DNA from: an uncultured Caryophanales bacterium
Lineage (GTDB): Bacteria; Bacillota_I; Bacilli_A; RFN20; CAG-288
NCBI GenBank assembly: GCA_937896065.1
Contig: CALBLI010000047.1
Location: 1 to 16,184 of the forward strand
Reading direction: 5' to 3'
DNA length: 16,184 bases
In this document: one piece after another, positions 7,410-16,087 of the stretch
Numbering within the stretch: position 1 is the first letter of the stretch
Layout of the letters: the number at the start of each line of letters is the position of its first letter
The notes under the pieces: generated by a model
The model's database searches: none
The model's input: the letters and a program-made list of their open reading frames with translations, nothing else
Told to the model about the DNA's origin: nothing
Program-made: the position numbers and the translations under genes

Positions 7410-9191
7410 ATGAATTTACCTTTTTTAGCTACTGAAACTAATCAAACACCTATGTATTTATGTATTCTTCTGCTTTTAGGTGGATTGGGTGGACTTCTTA
7501 TTGGTATGAAAATGCTACAAGAATCTACTGAGAGATTAGCTACTGGTGGATTAAAAAAATTATTTACAAAAACTGCTAATAGTAAACTCGCTGGTGTTGG
7601 AATTGGTACACTTGCAACAATGATTATGCAATCATCTGGTGCAACCACTATCATGGTTGTTGGCTTTGTTAATGCTGGGGTTATGAGTTTAACTCAAGCA
7701 ACCTGTTATATCATGGGTGCCAATATCGGTACTACCATAACTGCTCAACTTGTCGCTTTAGGTGGGCTTTCTTCATCATCTTTCCCACTGACTCAAATAT
7801 TAATATCCTTTACATTTATTGGTGCTTTTGTTCAAATGTTATTTAAAAAGAAGTTTCCTAAAATTGCTGAGGCCGGTAATTTTATAGCTGGCTTAGGTCT
7901 CATCTTTTTAGGATTAGACGTGATGACAACTAATATGAAAGCTATCTTTTTAAATGACGCTATTAAAAATGCTTTGACCACCATTTCTAATCCTTTTCTT
8001 CTTCTTGCGATCGGCGTTATTTTAACTATTATTGCTCAATCATCAAGTGCTGTTACTTCTATTCTTTTAGCTGTTGCTATTTCTGGAGCAATGATTGGTG
8101 GCAGTGGAAATGGAATTTTATATGTTATTTTAGGAACTAACATCGGTTCATGTTCAACGGCTATTTTATCAGCTATTGGTTCAACAACCAATGGTAAAAG
8201 AACGGCTGTCATTCACCTTTTATTTAATCTATTTGGTTCCATCATTTTCTTTATAATGTTATATTTTTGGAAAGACTTTATGGATATGACTTTTGTAAAG
8301 CTTTTTTCAGAATCAACTGCAACTCAGATTGCAATGTTCCACACATTCTTTAATGTCACTTGTACCATTATTTTCTTACCATTTACAAAAGTATTTGTTT
8401 TCCTTTCTAAAAAACTCATTCCTGAAAGAAAAGCAGATATTAAAAATAAAAAATACAAACTCGTTAAAAATCTATTGCCACTTTCTGAGAATATGTATCA
8501 GGGAAGTGATTTCTTAGATGCCAGACTTCTTCAAACTCCCGAAGTAGCATTAGAGCAAGCTATCAAGTTTTATCATGCAATGGCAAGTTCAGCAATGGCT
8601 GATTTAAAACTAAGCATTAGAGGATTTACTGAAAAGAACAAAAATTTATCTGAAGATGTCACTAAAATTGAAATGGACGTTCTAACAATGAGTAAAGAGT
8701 TAACTGAATTTTTAGTCCAGATTTCGGCTAATGGTGTCTCAAGCGGTTCAAGTAAACGGATATCAAGAATGCTGCTTGATATTTCAGATATCGTCCGTTT
8801 AACTGAAGTTGCTGATAATATCACAGGCTATACAAGGCATGAAGTTGATGAATCACTAGTTTTTTCAGATATTGTTTTTTCACAAATTGATGAGATGCTT
8901 TTATTACTTGAAAAACAATTTAATCAATGTGAAGAGATCACTGAACATCCAAGTTTAGAACTGCTTGAAAAAACACGTACTACTGAAGATGAAATTGATA
9001 ATCAGAGAACTTTGATGGCTAAAGGGCATTTAGATAGACTTTCTTCTGGTCAATGTTCAGCTCAAAATAGTAATGTTTTCTTCAACTTAGTCAGCAATCT
9101 AGAAAGATGTGGTGACCACTTGAACTTTATTTCTGAAAGAAGCTGTCAAGATTTAATAACCGATAAAACTTCACTAGCAATAAGACCTTAA
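7410..9191 (+). CDS. Na+/phosphate cotransporter with fused PhoU-like domain (NptA/YjbB type)
   Basis: Membrane protein of 593 residues from ATG 7410, expected to move inorganic phosphate with sodium. The N-terminal two thirds is the duplicated Na_Pi_cotrans fold: GLGGLLIGMKMLQ opens it, and the inverted repeats carry QSSGATT (74-80) and QSSSAVTS (210-217), the paired motifs that line the substrate site in this family. GANIGTT (about 103-109) and GTNIGS (about 242-247) are the matching second motifs. From about 377 to 582 the chain becomes helical and soluble with a PhoU-like pattern ending in NLERCGDHLNFISE (564-577). PhoU domains sense or restrain phosphate uptake. The frame stays open upstream to 7341, but that segment contains the promoter; the ribosome site before 7410 is weak (TTTAGAAAA). 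It is transcribed convergently with the lipoprotein operon. Confidence 0.93.
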   Translation: MNLPFLATETNQTPMYLCILLLLGGLGGLLIGMKMLQESTERLATGGLKKLFTKTANSKLAGVGIGTLATMIMQSSGATTIMVVGFVNAGVMSLTQATCYIMGANIGTTITAQLVALGGLSSSSFPLTQILISFTFIGAFVQMLFKKKFPKIAEAGNFIAGLGLIFLGLDVMTTNMKAIFLNDAIKNALTTISNPFLLLAIGVILTIIAQSSSAVTSILLAVAISGAMIGGSGNGILYVILGTNIGSCSTAILSAIGSTTNGKRTAVIHLLFNLFGSIIFFIMLYFWKDFMDMTFVKLFSESTATQIAMFHTFFNVTCTIIFLPFTKVFVFLSKKLIPERKADIKNKKYKLVKNLLPLSENMYQGSDFLDARLLQTPEVALEQAIKFYHAMASSAMADLKLSIRGFTEKNKNLSEDVTKIEMDVLTMSKELTEFLVQISANGVSSGSSKRISRMLLDISDIVRLTEVADNITGYTRHEVDESLVFSDIVFSQIDEMLLLLEKQFNQCEEITEHPSLELLEKTRTTEDEIDNQRTLMAKGHLDRLSSGQCSAQNSNVFFNLVSNLERCGDHLNFISERSCQDLITDKTSLAIRP

Positions 9192-9509
9192 TTACAAGCT
9201 ATTATTATCCTTGTTTATTTCATCGTCGAATTTTTGACCACAATATTTACAATATCGAGCATCTAAATCATTTGCAGTATTACAATATTTACATGCTTTT
9301 ATTTGGTCTACTTTGTGATCATATTTAGTTACTTTAAAATATGTTATCAAAATGAATATAGCTAAAAAAGATATCAGTGATAATGCTAAACACATGCTAG
9401 ACCATATGTTAAAGCTACCATTACATACAACAAGTTCAACAATAAAACCGATAAAGGTGCTTATTGAAAATAAAGAAGTTATTAAAATAGGTATATTTTT
9501 ATTTTTCAT
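9192..9509 (-). CDS. Small two-span membrane protein with C-terminal zinc ribbon
   Basis: Protein of 105 residues. Two hydrophobic spans lie at about 7-28 and 37-58, followed by a basic/charged linker and a C-terminal zinc ribbon: CKYC (73-76) and CKYCG (87-91) separated by NTANDLDAR, then a short acidic tail. This matches the common 'zinc-ribbon domain' fold of small bacterial membrane proteins, with the ribbon in the cytoplasm. Function is unknown; such ribbons often sense or mediate protein contacts. The ATG has GAGGT six bases upstream, and the gene starts 7 bases after the M6 protease stop, so it is the last gene of the lipoprotein operon. Its TAA (9192-9194) directly abuts the stop codon of the convergent phosphate transporter. 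Confidence 0.85.
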   Translation of the reverse strand: MKNKNIPILITSLFSISTFIGFIVELVVCNGSFNIWSSMCLALSLISFLAIFILITYFKVTKYDHKVDQIKACKYCNTANDLDARYCKYCGQKFDDEINKDNNSL

Positions 9510-9516
9510 TTTTACC

Positions 9517-11208
9517 TCACTGTATAATGCTTATTTTTATTTTAGAAGTATAACCATATGTATTATCTTCCTTGATATCTAAGACATCAATTTTAAAAGG
9601 GAATTTCATATTTTCATCGATATTATATTCTTGCTCAGTAGTTGATTTCCATCCTGTTATCGTTTTACTTTTATTGTACAAAGCACTTTCACTTGGCATA
9701 TAAGTTTTTGCCCAGATTGAAGGCTTGTTATCTTTTTGCAAATAGAAACTATCACCTTGCTTAAATAATGAATCATTAGTTGCTGTATAACTTGCACTGT
9801 TTGTAGTGTTGATATCTTTAATGTTTGATTCCATAAGTGATATTAATGAATAGCTTCTCTTATTTTTTTGCTTGCCATTATCAACTTCAAAGTAGTCACC
9901 ATCATAAAATAAAGATATTCTACCTAAATATGAATTTGATAATCTGAGAGCTTTACCATTAAAAAAAACCTCTTCTTTAGTTTTTAAGTAAGTATCATGA
10001 TCTAAATCATAAACCCTACTATCTATATGAGTGATTCTGATTCCTGGTTTAGAATAACCATCTATTGAATATCCTTCCAAATAATCTTTCTTTGCAAATG
10101 ACACTGGTGCTACAAGTTCAATCATAAAATATTCATCAAACGCCGTGTTATTATATGACGGACTTGCTAAAACTATTGCCTCAGAAGAAGTTGTAAGAGC
10201 ATTTAAATTCAATTCAATATCATTATCTTTTAAATCTTCTTCTTTAACAACATATGGATTGATCCATCCTAAAGCAAATTTAGAGTAAGCACAATGGTCT
10301 CCTAAATTTTGATCCATATAATCAACACCACCTAAAGGAGATGTCATTCTGTTGTAATCATAATAATCACTTAATCCGTATGTATGTCCAGTCTCATGTA
10401 TAAACGTATGTGCATCATAACCATCTGATGAATCTGAATATAAAAAATCAGAAGAAGCCCAACCTAGTGTTTGAACAGTTGGATTATCAATATCCGCACT
10501 ATTTCCAGTATAAGTAACATAAGCCCACCATAAAGAAGTATCCCCTTGGTCATATGGATAAGAGTAAACTATCCACATCAAATCAATAAAGCCATCTTTA
10601 TCACTATCATAATAAGTTAATGGTTTAGCAGCACTACCTAGTTGACCATGATTAACCTTATTATACTCAGTATTATAGTATTCACTTATGTAAGATGAAG
10701 CAAAAACACCAGCATTTTTACTACCAACATCTTGCTTAAACTTACTTGGGGTGCCACTATATTTAACAAATGTATTTAAAACATCGATTTGAATATTAGA
10801 TTTACCATATGATGATTTATTATAAAAATCTTTGACAGAAATATTACCGCCCTTACTATTTATTTCCTCTTCATTTGCTGTAAAAGTAGTGCTGATTTTT
10901 TCAAGCAAAGAAGCATCGCTTGTTATAGTATCATTTACATCAGTTGTATCTTTTTCAAACGAAAAAGGAACAACTAAAACATTTTGATTTCCAATTGGAT
11001 TTAAATGAGGTGTTTCATTATTAGAGTAGAGAGTATTCATATTCAGTTCTTTAACCGAATCTGAATCATTATATGTTGTATCAGCTTTAGTTAAAGAAGT
11101 TAGTTGAATCTCTTTAACTTCTCTTGTTATAGTTGAATCGCTTGTTTTATGATTGCATGAAGTTAAACATATTGTTGACAATAGGATAAGTATTATTTTT
11201 CTTTTCAT
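9517..11208 (-). CDS. M6-type zinc metalloprotease lipoprotein
   Basis: Secreted, lipid-anchored protease of 563 residues. The signal peptide MKRKIILILLSTICLTSC ends in lipobox LTSC with Cys18. The M6 peptidase domain runs from about 75 (NVLVVPFSFEKD) through FYNKSSYGKSNI (128-139), a typical pre-catalytic M6 block, to the zinc site HETGHTYGLSD (271-281), with His271, His275 and Asp281 as ligands and Glu272 as catalytic base. It is followed by DYMDQ (Met298, the Met-turn) and AYSKFALGWINP (307-318). DSDKDGFID (201-209) is the calcium-loop-like motif common in M6 proteins. The C-terminal 230 residues look beta-rich and are unassigned. The ribosome site AAGGAGG (11214-11220) is the strongest in the window. 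Proteolysis of host or dietary proteins at the cell surface is the likely role; immune inhibitor A is the best-known relative. Confidence 0.92.
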   Translation of the reverse strand: MKRKIILILLSTICLTSCNHKTSDSTITREVKEIQLTSLTKADTTYNDSDSVKELNMNTLYSNNETPHLNPIGNQNVLVVPFSFEKDTTDVNDTITSDASLLEKISTTFTANEEEINSKGGNISVKDFYNKSSYGKSNIQIDVLNTFVKYSGTPSKFKQDVGSKNAGVFASSYISEYYNTEYNKVNHGQLGSAAKPLTYYDSDKDGFIDLMWIVYSYPYDQGDTSLWWAYVTYTGNSADIDNPTVQTLGWASSDFLYSDSSDGYDAHTFIHETGHTYGLSDYYDYNRMTSPLGGVDYMDQNLGDHCAYSKFALGWINPYVVKEEDLKDNDIELNLNALTTSSEAIVLASPSYNNTAFDEYFMIELVAPVSFAKKDYLEGYSIDGYSKPGIRITHIDSRVYDLDHDTYLKTKEEVFFNGKALRLSNSYLGRISLFYDGDYFEVDNGKQKNKRSYSLISLMESNIKDINTTNSASYTATNDSLFKQGDSFYLQKDNKPSIWAKTYMPSESALYNKSKTITGWKSTTEQEYNIDENMKFPFKIDVLDIKEDNTYGYTSKIKISIIQ

Positions 11209-11213
11209 ATATG

Positions 11214-11220
11214 CCTCCTT
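11214..11220 (-). promoter_or_regulatory. Full-consensus ribosome binding site of the M6 protease gene
   Basis: AAGGAGG on the minus strand, 5 bases before the ATG ending at 11208. The flanking genes of the operon have weaker sites, which suggests the protease is made in larger amounts than its neighbours. Confidence 0.7.
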
Positions 11221-11222
11221 AT

Positions 11223-13973
11223 TTAACCTTTATAAACATCAGATAAATTGTGGTTATTATCTTCGACATATTTATTCCATTCATCATCTTTCATTAAAAA
11301 TTTAATTTTTGCTATATCACCATATAAAAGTTCTGGATTATAAGTGCTTGAATAAGTTGAAATTTTCTTTGAAATAAAAAATGAATCATATTCGCATGTT
11401 AGTGGAATGGTTTCAAATCTTGCCAAAATGTTGTACTCTAAACTTGATAGTATCTTCAATCTTTTATCAAGTGTTATCAAATATTCTTGATACTCTGCAT
11501 CACTTTTAGATATTTTTGAATATTTACTATCTGATAGCTCGTTATTCATCATATTTAAATATTCATCATATGTTTTGATTTCATCATCACTTGCTTTACC
11601 ATCTCCATCTAAGTCGACTGCAATCTTTTCTTCATTCTGTTTACCTTTAAATCCGTATTCATAACAATTAGGATAAGAAGATGAAGCAAATAAATTCATA
11701 AATGAAAAAGGATTTTTATAATTACCTGCTGATTTGACAAGAGCTATATCAAAGTCACCTTTTTCTATCTTATCATCAAAGTCGCTTGTTAGAATAATAT
11801 TCATTTTAAATTTGATATCTTCATTAATATTTATAATACCGTTATATAAAAGCTTATTGTTGACACTATCAAACATAGCTTGAATATTTTTTTCAATTGC
11901 TTTAGCTTTGTTTGAACTAATAGTAGAATTAGAATCATTTTTTATAATGCAATCTAATGAAATGGTATCTCCTTTTTTTAATGCAGATACTTTATCAGAT
12001 TTAAATTCTTCAGTGATTGCTTTGTATAAATAATCCAGAGCTAAAATATGATTATATCCTTGTGTTATTTTTTCATCACTATGCTCGCTGTTTATTAGTA
12101 AATCATTTGTTAATGTATCAGTTGTCGTCTGTCCATATATTGATTTTCGATATTCTTCACCTGTATATTTATTTGAAATATATTTATCAGTATAAATAGT
12201 CGTGCAAGGTAGTGTCATCTTATTATCAATTGTTGAATAATTTTCTCTGTCTATTGCAAGTGATATTGCTTTTCTAAAATTCAAATTATTTAAAATATTT
12301 TTATTATATTCGCCTTCTCGGCTTATTAATGAATCATAATCTGAATTTAGTACAAGTCTTTCAATTGTTGTTGTTGGCTCATATACAAGAGATGAACTTT
12401 TCTGAAATGAATATAAAGTATTATTGTTATTCAAGTAGTCTAATTCCCCTTTTAAAAACATCTCATTAGCCTTTTCATCGTCGCTTATATAATTGACAAT
12501 AATTTTTTCAGCTTGATACTCACTACTATTGTAAAATTTTTCATTTTTAGTTAAGATGACTTTATCTGCTAAAATCTCACTGACTTTATATGGGCCATAA
12601 GAATTATAATGATCAACACTTCCTTGTTGATACTCACTAACCTTTCTAACATCATTCTCTTTAGATAATGAATTATATAAATCATAATCGACCAAGAAAT
12701 TATATTCAAGAAGAGACATTACACTGTCTTGTGAAATTGAGTTTTTAAAATATAATCTTATTTTATAATCATCTATTTTTTTAATACCAACTTTATTAAA
12801 GCTAACTTCAGTTGTATCTTTATAATTAACACTCAGCATCAATTTATATGGAGTTGTTATATCTTCCGATGATATGTTTTTAACAAAATAATTTAAATCA
12901 TCATATAAAGAAGATAAAGAATAAGGTTCAATATTATCCCCAGCTATTGTTGAATTATTAGCTTCTTTTCTGACAATAAGTGTATGATTATCAAATTCAA
13001 CCATATTGATATATGGCATATCAACCAATAAAGATTCAGAAATATTAGCAATCAATTCACTGTTATCAATTGTCACTAATTTTAACCATTCATCATAATT
13101 CTTTGTATAAAACTCTTTATTTGCACTATAAAAATTAAGATATGATTGAAGTTCCATATCATCTGTTATTCTTCTTTTACCATCGCTTCTTATCGTATCA
13201 TAATATGCAAAAAAACTGTTTGCTAAGAAAAATAATGAAGCATCAATTATTCTTTGACCTTTTAATGATACAGTAGAAGTTTTATCAAAAGTTGAATTAT
13301 ATATGAGAGTATATAAAGAAGCTTTAGTATTTGAGGAAAAGAGGTTGGAAATTAATTGATTTTCTTTATATATATTCAAGTAATAGTTAGCATCAATTGG
13401 TGAAAAATCACCTTGTTTTTGATAAATGTCATAATAAGAAACAAGTTGATATCTGTTTTGTTTATTATAAGTTTTGGCATTGACAAGCGGATAGCTATCT
13501 GTAAATAATGAAGCTTTGTCATTATTATATTTAGAATCTAAAAGAAGTTTCATCGATTCAACATAATCATCAGCTTTTATACTTCTTCCATTTTGAAAAG
13601 TCACATCTTTTCTTAAATTGATATCATATATTGATTTGCTAGAGGGATTTCCAACACTTTCATAATACATTTCTCTTTCATCATCAGTTAGTACTGAAGA
13701 AGATACTTCAACAGGTTTTTCACTTGCATATTCTAAATTGTATTCATAGCCTGTATGATCAGAGTTATAAGTTTTAGAATACAAACCCATTGATGTAAAA
13801 GATGCTATATAATCGTCATCTTCTTTTAAGTTTTGATGATTATTTAATGATGTAAGATTTGAACTTATATACGTATTAAACGTATATTCAGTTGCTTTCT
13901 CTTTTTTGCATGAAGATAATGATAGTAAAGAAACTAATGTAATTAATGCTATTTTCTTTTTCATAAAACTCAT
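11223..13973 (-). CDS. Long oligopeptide-binding lipoprotein, SBP family 5 (OppA-like)
   Basis: Lipoprotein of 916 residues with signal peptide and lipobox LSSC (Cys22). Several OppA-family blocks are present: YDINLRKDVTFQNGRSIKAD (116-135), SYGPYKVSEILADKVILTKN (458-477) with KFYNSSEYQAEKI after it, FLKGELDYLN (506-515) and NLNFRKAISLAIDRE (563-577). Family members bind peptides or other ligands outside the cell and hand them to an ABC permease. Typical OppA proteins have about 540-620 residues; the excess here is spread over the region 180-350 and after 600. An EF-hand-like loop, Asp787, Asp789, Asp791, Gly792 to Glu798, lies in the C-terminal lobe. The start ATG 13973 overlaps the upstream gene's TGA as ATGA with GGAG just before it; an alternative ATG lies at 13964. 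No permease or ATPase genes accompany it. Confidence 0.88.
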   Translation of the reverse strand: MSFMKKKIALITLVSLLSLSSCKKEKATEYTFNTYISSNLTSLNNHQNLKEDDDYIASFTSMGLYSKTYNSDHTGYEYNLEYASEKPVEVSSSVLTDDEREMYYESVGNPSSKSIYDINLRKDVTFQNGRSIKADDYVESMKLLLDSKYNNDKASLFTDSYPLVNAKTYNKQNRYQLVSYYDIYQKQGDFSPIDANYYLNIYKENQLISNLFSSNTKASLYTLIYNSTFDKTSTVSLKGQRIIDASLFFLANSFFAYYDTIRSDGKRRITDDMELQSYLNFYSANKEFYTKNYDEWLKLVTIDNSELIANISESLLVDMPYINMVEFDNHTLIVRKEANNSTIAGDNIEPYSLSSLYDDLNYFVKNISSEDITTPYKLMLSVNYKDTTEVSFNKVGIKKIDDYKIRLYFKNSISQDSVMSLLEYNFLVDYDLYNSLSKENDVRKVSEYQQGSVDHYNSYGPYKVSEILADKVILTKNEKFYNSSEYQAEKIIVNYISDDEKANEMFLKGELDYLNNNNTLYSFQKSSSLVYEPTTTIERLVLNSDYDSLISREGEYNKNILNNLNFRKAISLAIDRENYSTIDNKMTLPCTTIYTDKYISNKYTGEEYRKSIYGQTTTDTLTNDLLINSEHSDEKITQGYNHILALDYLYKAITEEFKSDKVSALKKGDTISLDCIIKNDSNSTISSNKAKAIEKNIQAMFDSVNNKLLYNGIININEDIKFKMNIILTSDFDDKIEKGDFDIALVKSAGNYKNPFSFMNLFASSSYPNCYEYGFKGKQNEEKIAVDLDGDGKASDDEIKTYDEYLNMMNNELSDSKYSKISKSDAEYQEYLITLDKRLKILSSLEYNILARFETIPLTCEYDSFFISKKISTYSSTYNPELLYGDIAKIKFLMKDDEWNKYVEDNNHNLSDVYKG

Positions 13974-16081
13974 TTCACTCCATTAAATTTAGAAAATTCA
14001 AATCCTATATGATAATAAATTGAATCCAACGATGAGTATGTAAAAACATAATCAACTATTATGCGAGTTGGAATAGTATCATTTTCATCTGCATATTCAA
14101 CGATAATTTCAGGTTGGAAAAAGGAAGCGTAGGTGAATTCTTGGTTATAAATATTCTTGTTTGTTTTTGTAAGATAAGTAGCCAAACTATCACCTGTTAC
14201 TGGATAGTTTCTTACTAATTTTTCAAACATTTTTAAGGTTGAATCAGGCTTAGCAAATTGAATATCAATAGTTCTTTTAGTTTTACCAGTTGATGAGTCA
14301 GTAGCTGTATAATCAACTACTTTTTGCATATCAATTGAATCATCAAATTCAACATACAAATCATTTAGGGTATTTTTATAAAGAAGCACATCATTATTTG
14401 TATCAATATCACCATTTTTTAAAACATATCCAGCATCGATTAAATCAATACCTATTGTTTCATCCTCTTTTACATTTGTTGATATTTTAATTCCATTACC
14501 GATGTAATTTAAAGTGGTTAATTTATTGCTCTCTTTATAAATATCAATCGTTCCCATTTTCTTATTTTCAACAAATTTAAATTTAACATTAGTGGTGTCT
14601 TTATAGGTTATATAGTAAGAAGTAGAGTCAATTAACTCTTTAGTAACATTTTGACTCTTTGTAGTGCCTGTTGCTTTATTTGCTATTTCTAACTTAAAAG
14701 ACTTATCATTCTCACTATAATAAAAAGTCATTTGAATTTCTTGATTATTTTCATTATAACTTCCTTGGTATTTATTTTCACCAGTTGTTTTTGTATAAAC
14801 ATATTTTGGTTTAGTTGAATATCCGTAATCAATAACTTCTTCAATCTTGCTATCACTATAGCTGATGGTGCTTTGGAAATTATCAAATAAATTTTTAGAA
14901 CCAGATTGAGGAACCAAACTATTAGGTAATTGTCTTCCTGAATTGTCGTACCATAATCCTTGAATGGTCAAACTATAATTTCTTAAAGGAAGCAAGCTTT
15001 TTACAATTTCAGATAAAGTATTATCATTCAATTTTTCAGGAACCTCTTTATCACTTATATATTTTTCAACACCCTGTGAAGTTAAATCTATTTCATCACT
15101 TATAAGTGCGTAATTACCAGCTATATCATATTGTTCTTGTAAGAAATTATATATTCTATTATAAACAGTATATACAGGCACGTTTTTAGTCACAGTGTTC
15201 CCTTGAAAATCTTGAAATTCAACATCTTTAAAATCAATAACTATGTGATCACCTTGAATTGTATTATAAAAATCAGTTCCAACAATTCTTGATTTTCTTT
15301 GATCAATTAACATCATCGGACCTCTTAAATATTTAGTCGCTAAAGAAACATCACTTGACAAATCTACATATAAAGATTCACTACCATCGTCATTAGTTAT
15401 AGTACTTACTAAATCAGGATCCATTGAATATGCTGTTGAAAAAATATAGTCATCTAGTGATGAACCTGTGTCACTTGGTAATACTTGTAGTCCAGTTCCA
15501 TTAAGTCCATCCATCTCAAATTTATATGTTTTTTCATTACTGCCATCTTTTAAATATCCACTATAAGTTTTTGTTATTTTTGAATTACCACTATAAAAGA
15601 ATGTATAATTTTCATTGTGAACTACCTGATAAAATTTTTGAGTCAATTTATCATTATTTGTTTCTAGTCTTATAAAGGCATATTTTTTATCAATTTTAGA
15701 AATATGATTCATGAATTGGGATTTCTTTTTAGAAAAAACTTCAAAATTTAAGGTTGCTGTCTTTTTATCAGCAGTTATTATTTTTGCAATGACCTTCCCA
15801 GGATTTACAAATTCAATCAAGTGATTATTTTGTTCACTGATAATAGCATTCGATAAACTATTTTTAGTAAGTTCGATAGTGAAAGACACCTTTACATCAT
15901 TAGTGTATTGAATTAAAGAAGCAACATCAACAACATCACCTACTCCAACATATAATTTATCAGCAATTACTTGTATTGATTCTACTTCATCATTTAAACG
16001 AGGTATTGAATTAGTTTTTGAACATGAAAAAAGAGTTAAATTTAATGATATAAGACCTAATAATATTTTTCTTTTTTTCAT
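13970..16081 (-). CDS. Large lipoprotein of unknown function, first gene of the operon
   Basis: Lipoprotein of 703 residues from ATG 16081; a GTG at 16087 would add two residues (MLMKKR instead of MKKR). The signal peptide MKKRKILLGLISLNLTLFSC has lipobox LFSC with Cys20. Residues about 33-117 form a small beta-rich unit (VESIQVIADKLYVGVGDVVD to ATLNFEVFS) that resembles bacterial Ig-like surface domains. The remainder is beta-rich and Asn/Ser/Thr/Tyr-rich with no motif I recognise and no catalytic signature. Residues about 555-567 (NGDIDTNNDVLLY) give a loosely calcium-loop-like acidic cluster. It is anchored on the outer face of the membrane. Gene order (this gene, peptide-binding lipoprotein, protease) suggests a surface complex for substrate capture, which is inference. 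No strong ribosome site precedes the start. Confidence 0.85.
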   Translation of the reverse strand: MKKRKILLGLISLNLTLFSCSKTNSIPRLNDEVESIQVIADKLYVGVGDVVDVASLIQYTNDVKVSFTIELTKNSLSNAIISEQNNHLIEFVNPGKVIAKIITADKKTATLNFEVFSKKKSQFMNHISKIDKKYAFIRLETNNDKLTQKFYQVVHNENYTFFYSGNSKITKTYSGYLKDGSNEKTYKFEMDGLNGTGLQVLPSDTGSSLDDYIFSTAYSMDPDLVSTITNDDGSESLYVDLSSDVSLATKYLRGPMMLIDQRKSRIVGTDFYNTIQGDHIVIDFKDVEFQDFQGNTVTKNVPVYTVYNRIYNFLQEQYDIAGNYALISDEIDLTSQGVEKYISDKEVPEKLNDNTLSEIVKSLLPLRNYSLTIQGLWYDNSGRQLPNSLVPQSGSKNLFDNFQSTISYSDSKIEEVIDYGYSTKPKYVYTKTTGENKYQGSYNENNQEIQMTFYYSENDKSFKLEIANKATGTTKSQNVTKELIDSTSYYITYKDTTNVKFKFVENKKMGTIDIYKESNKLTTLNYIGNGIKISTNVKEDETIGIDLIDAGYVLKNGDIDTNNDVLLYKNTLNDLYVEFDDSIDMQKVVDYTATDSSTGKTKRTIDIQFAKPDSTLKMFEKLVRNYPVTGDSLATYLTKTNKNIYNQEFTYASFFQPEIIVEYADENDTIPTRIIVDYVFTYSSLDSIYYHIGFEFSKFNGVK

Positions 16082-16087
16082 AAGCAC

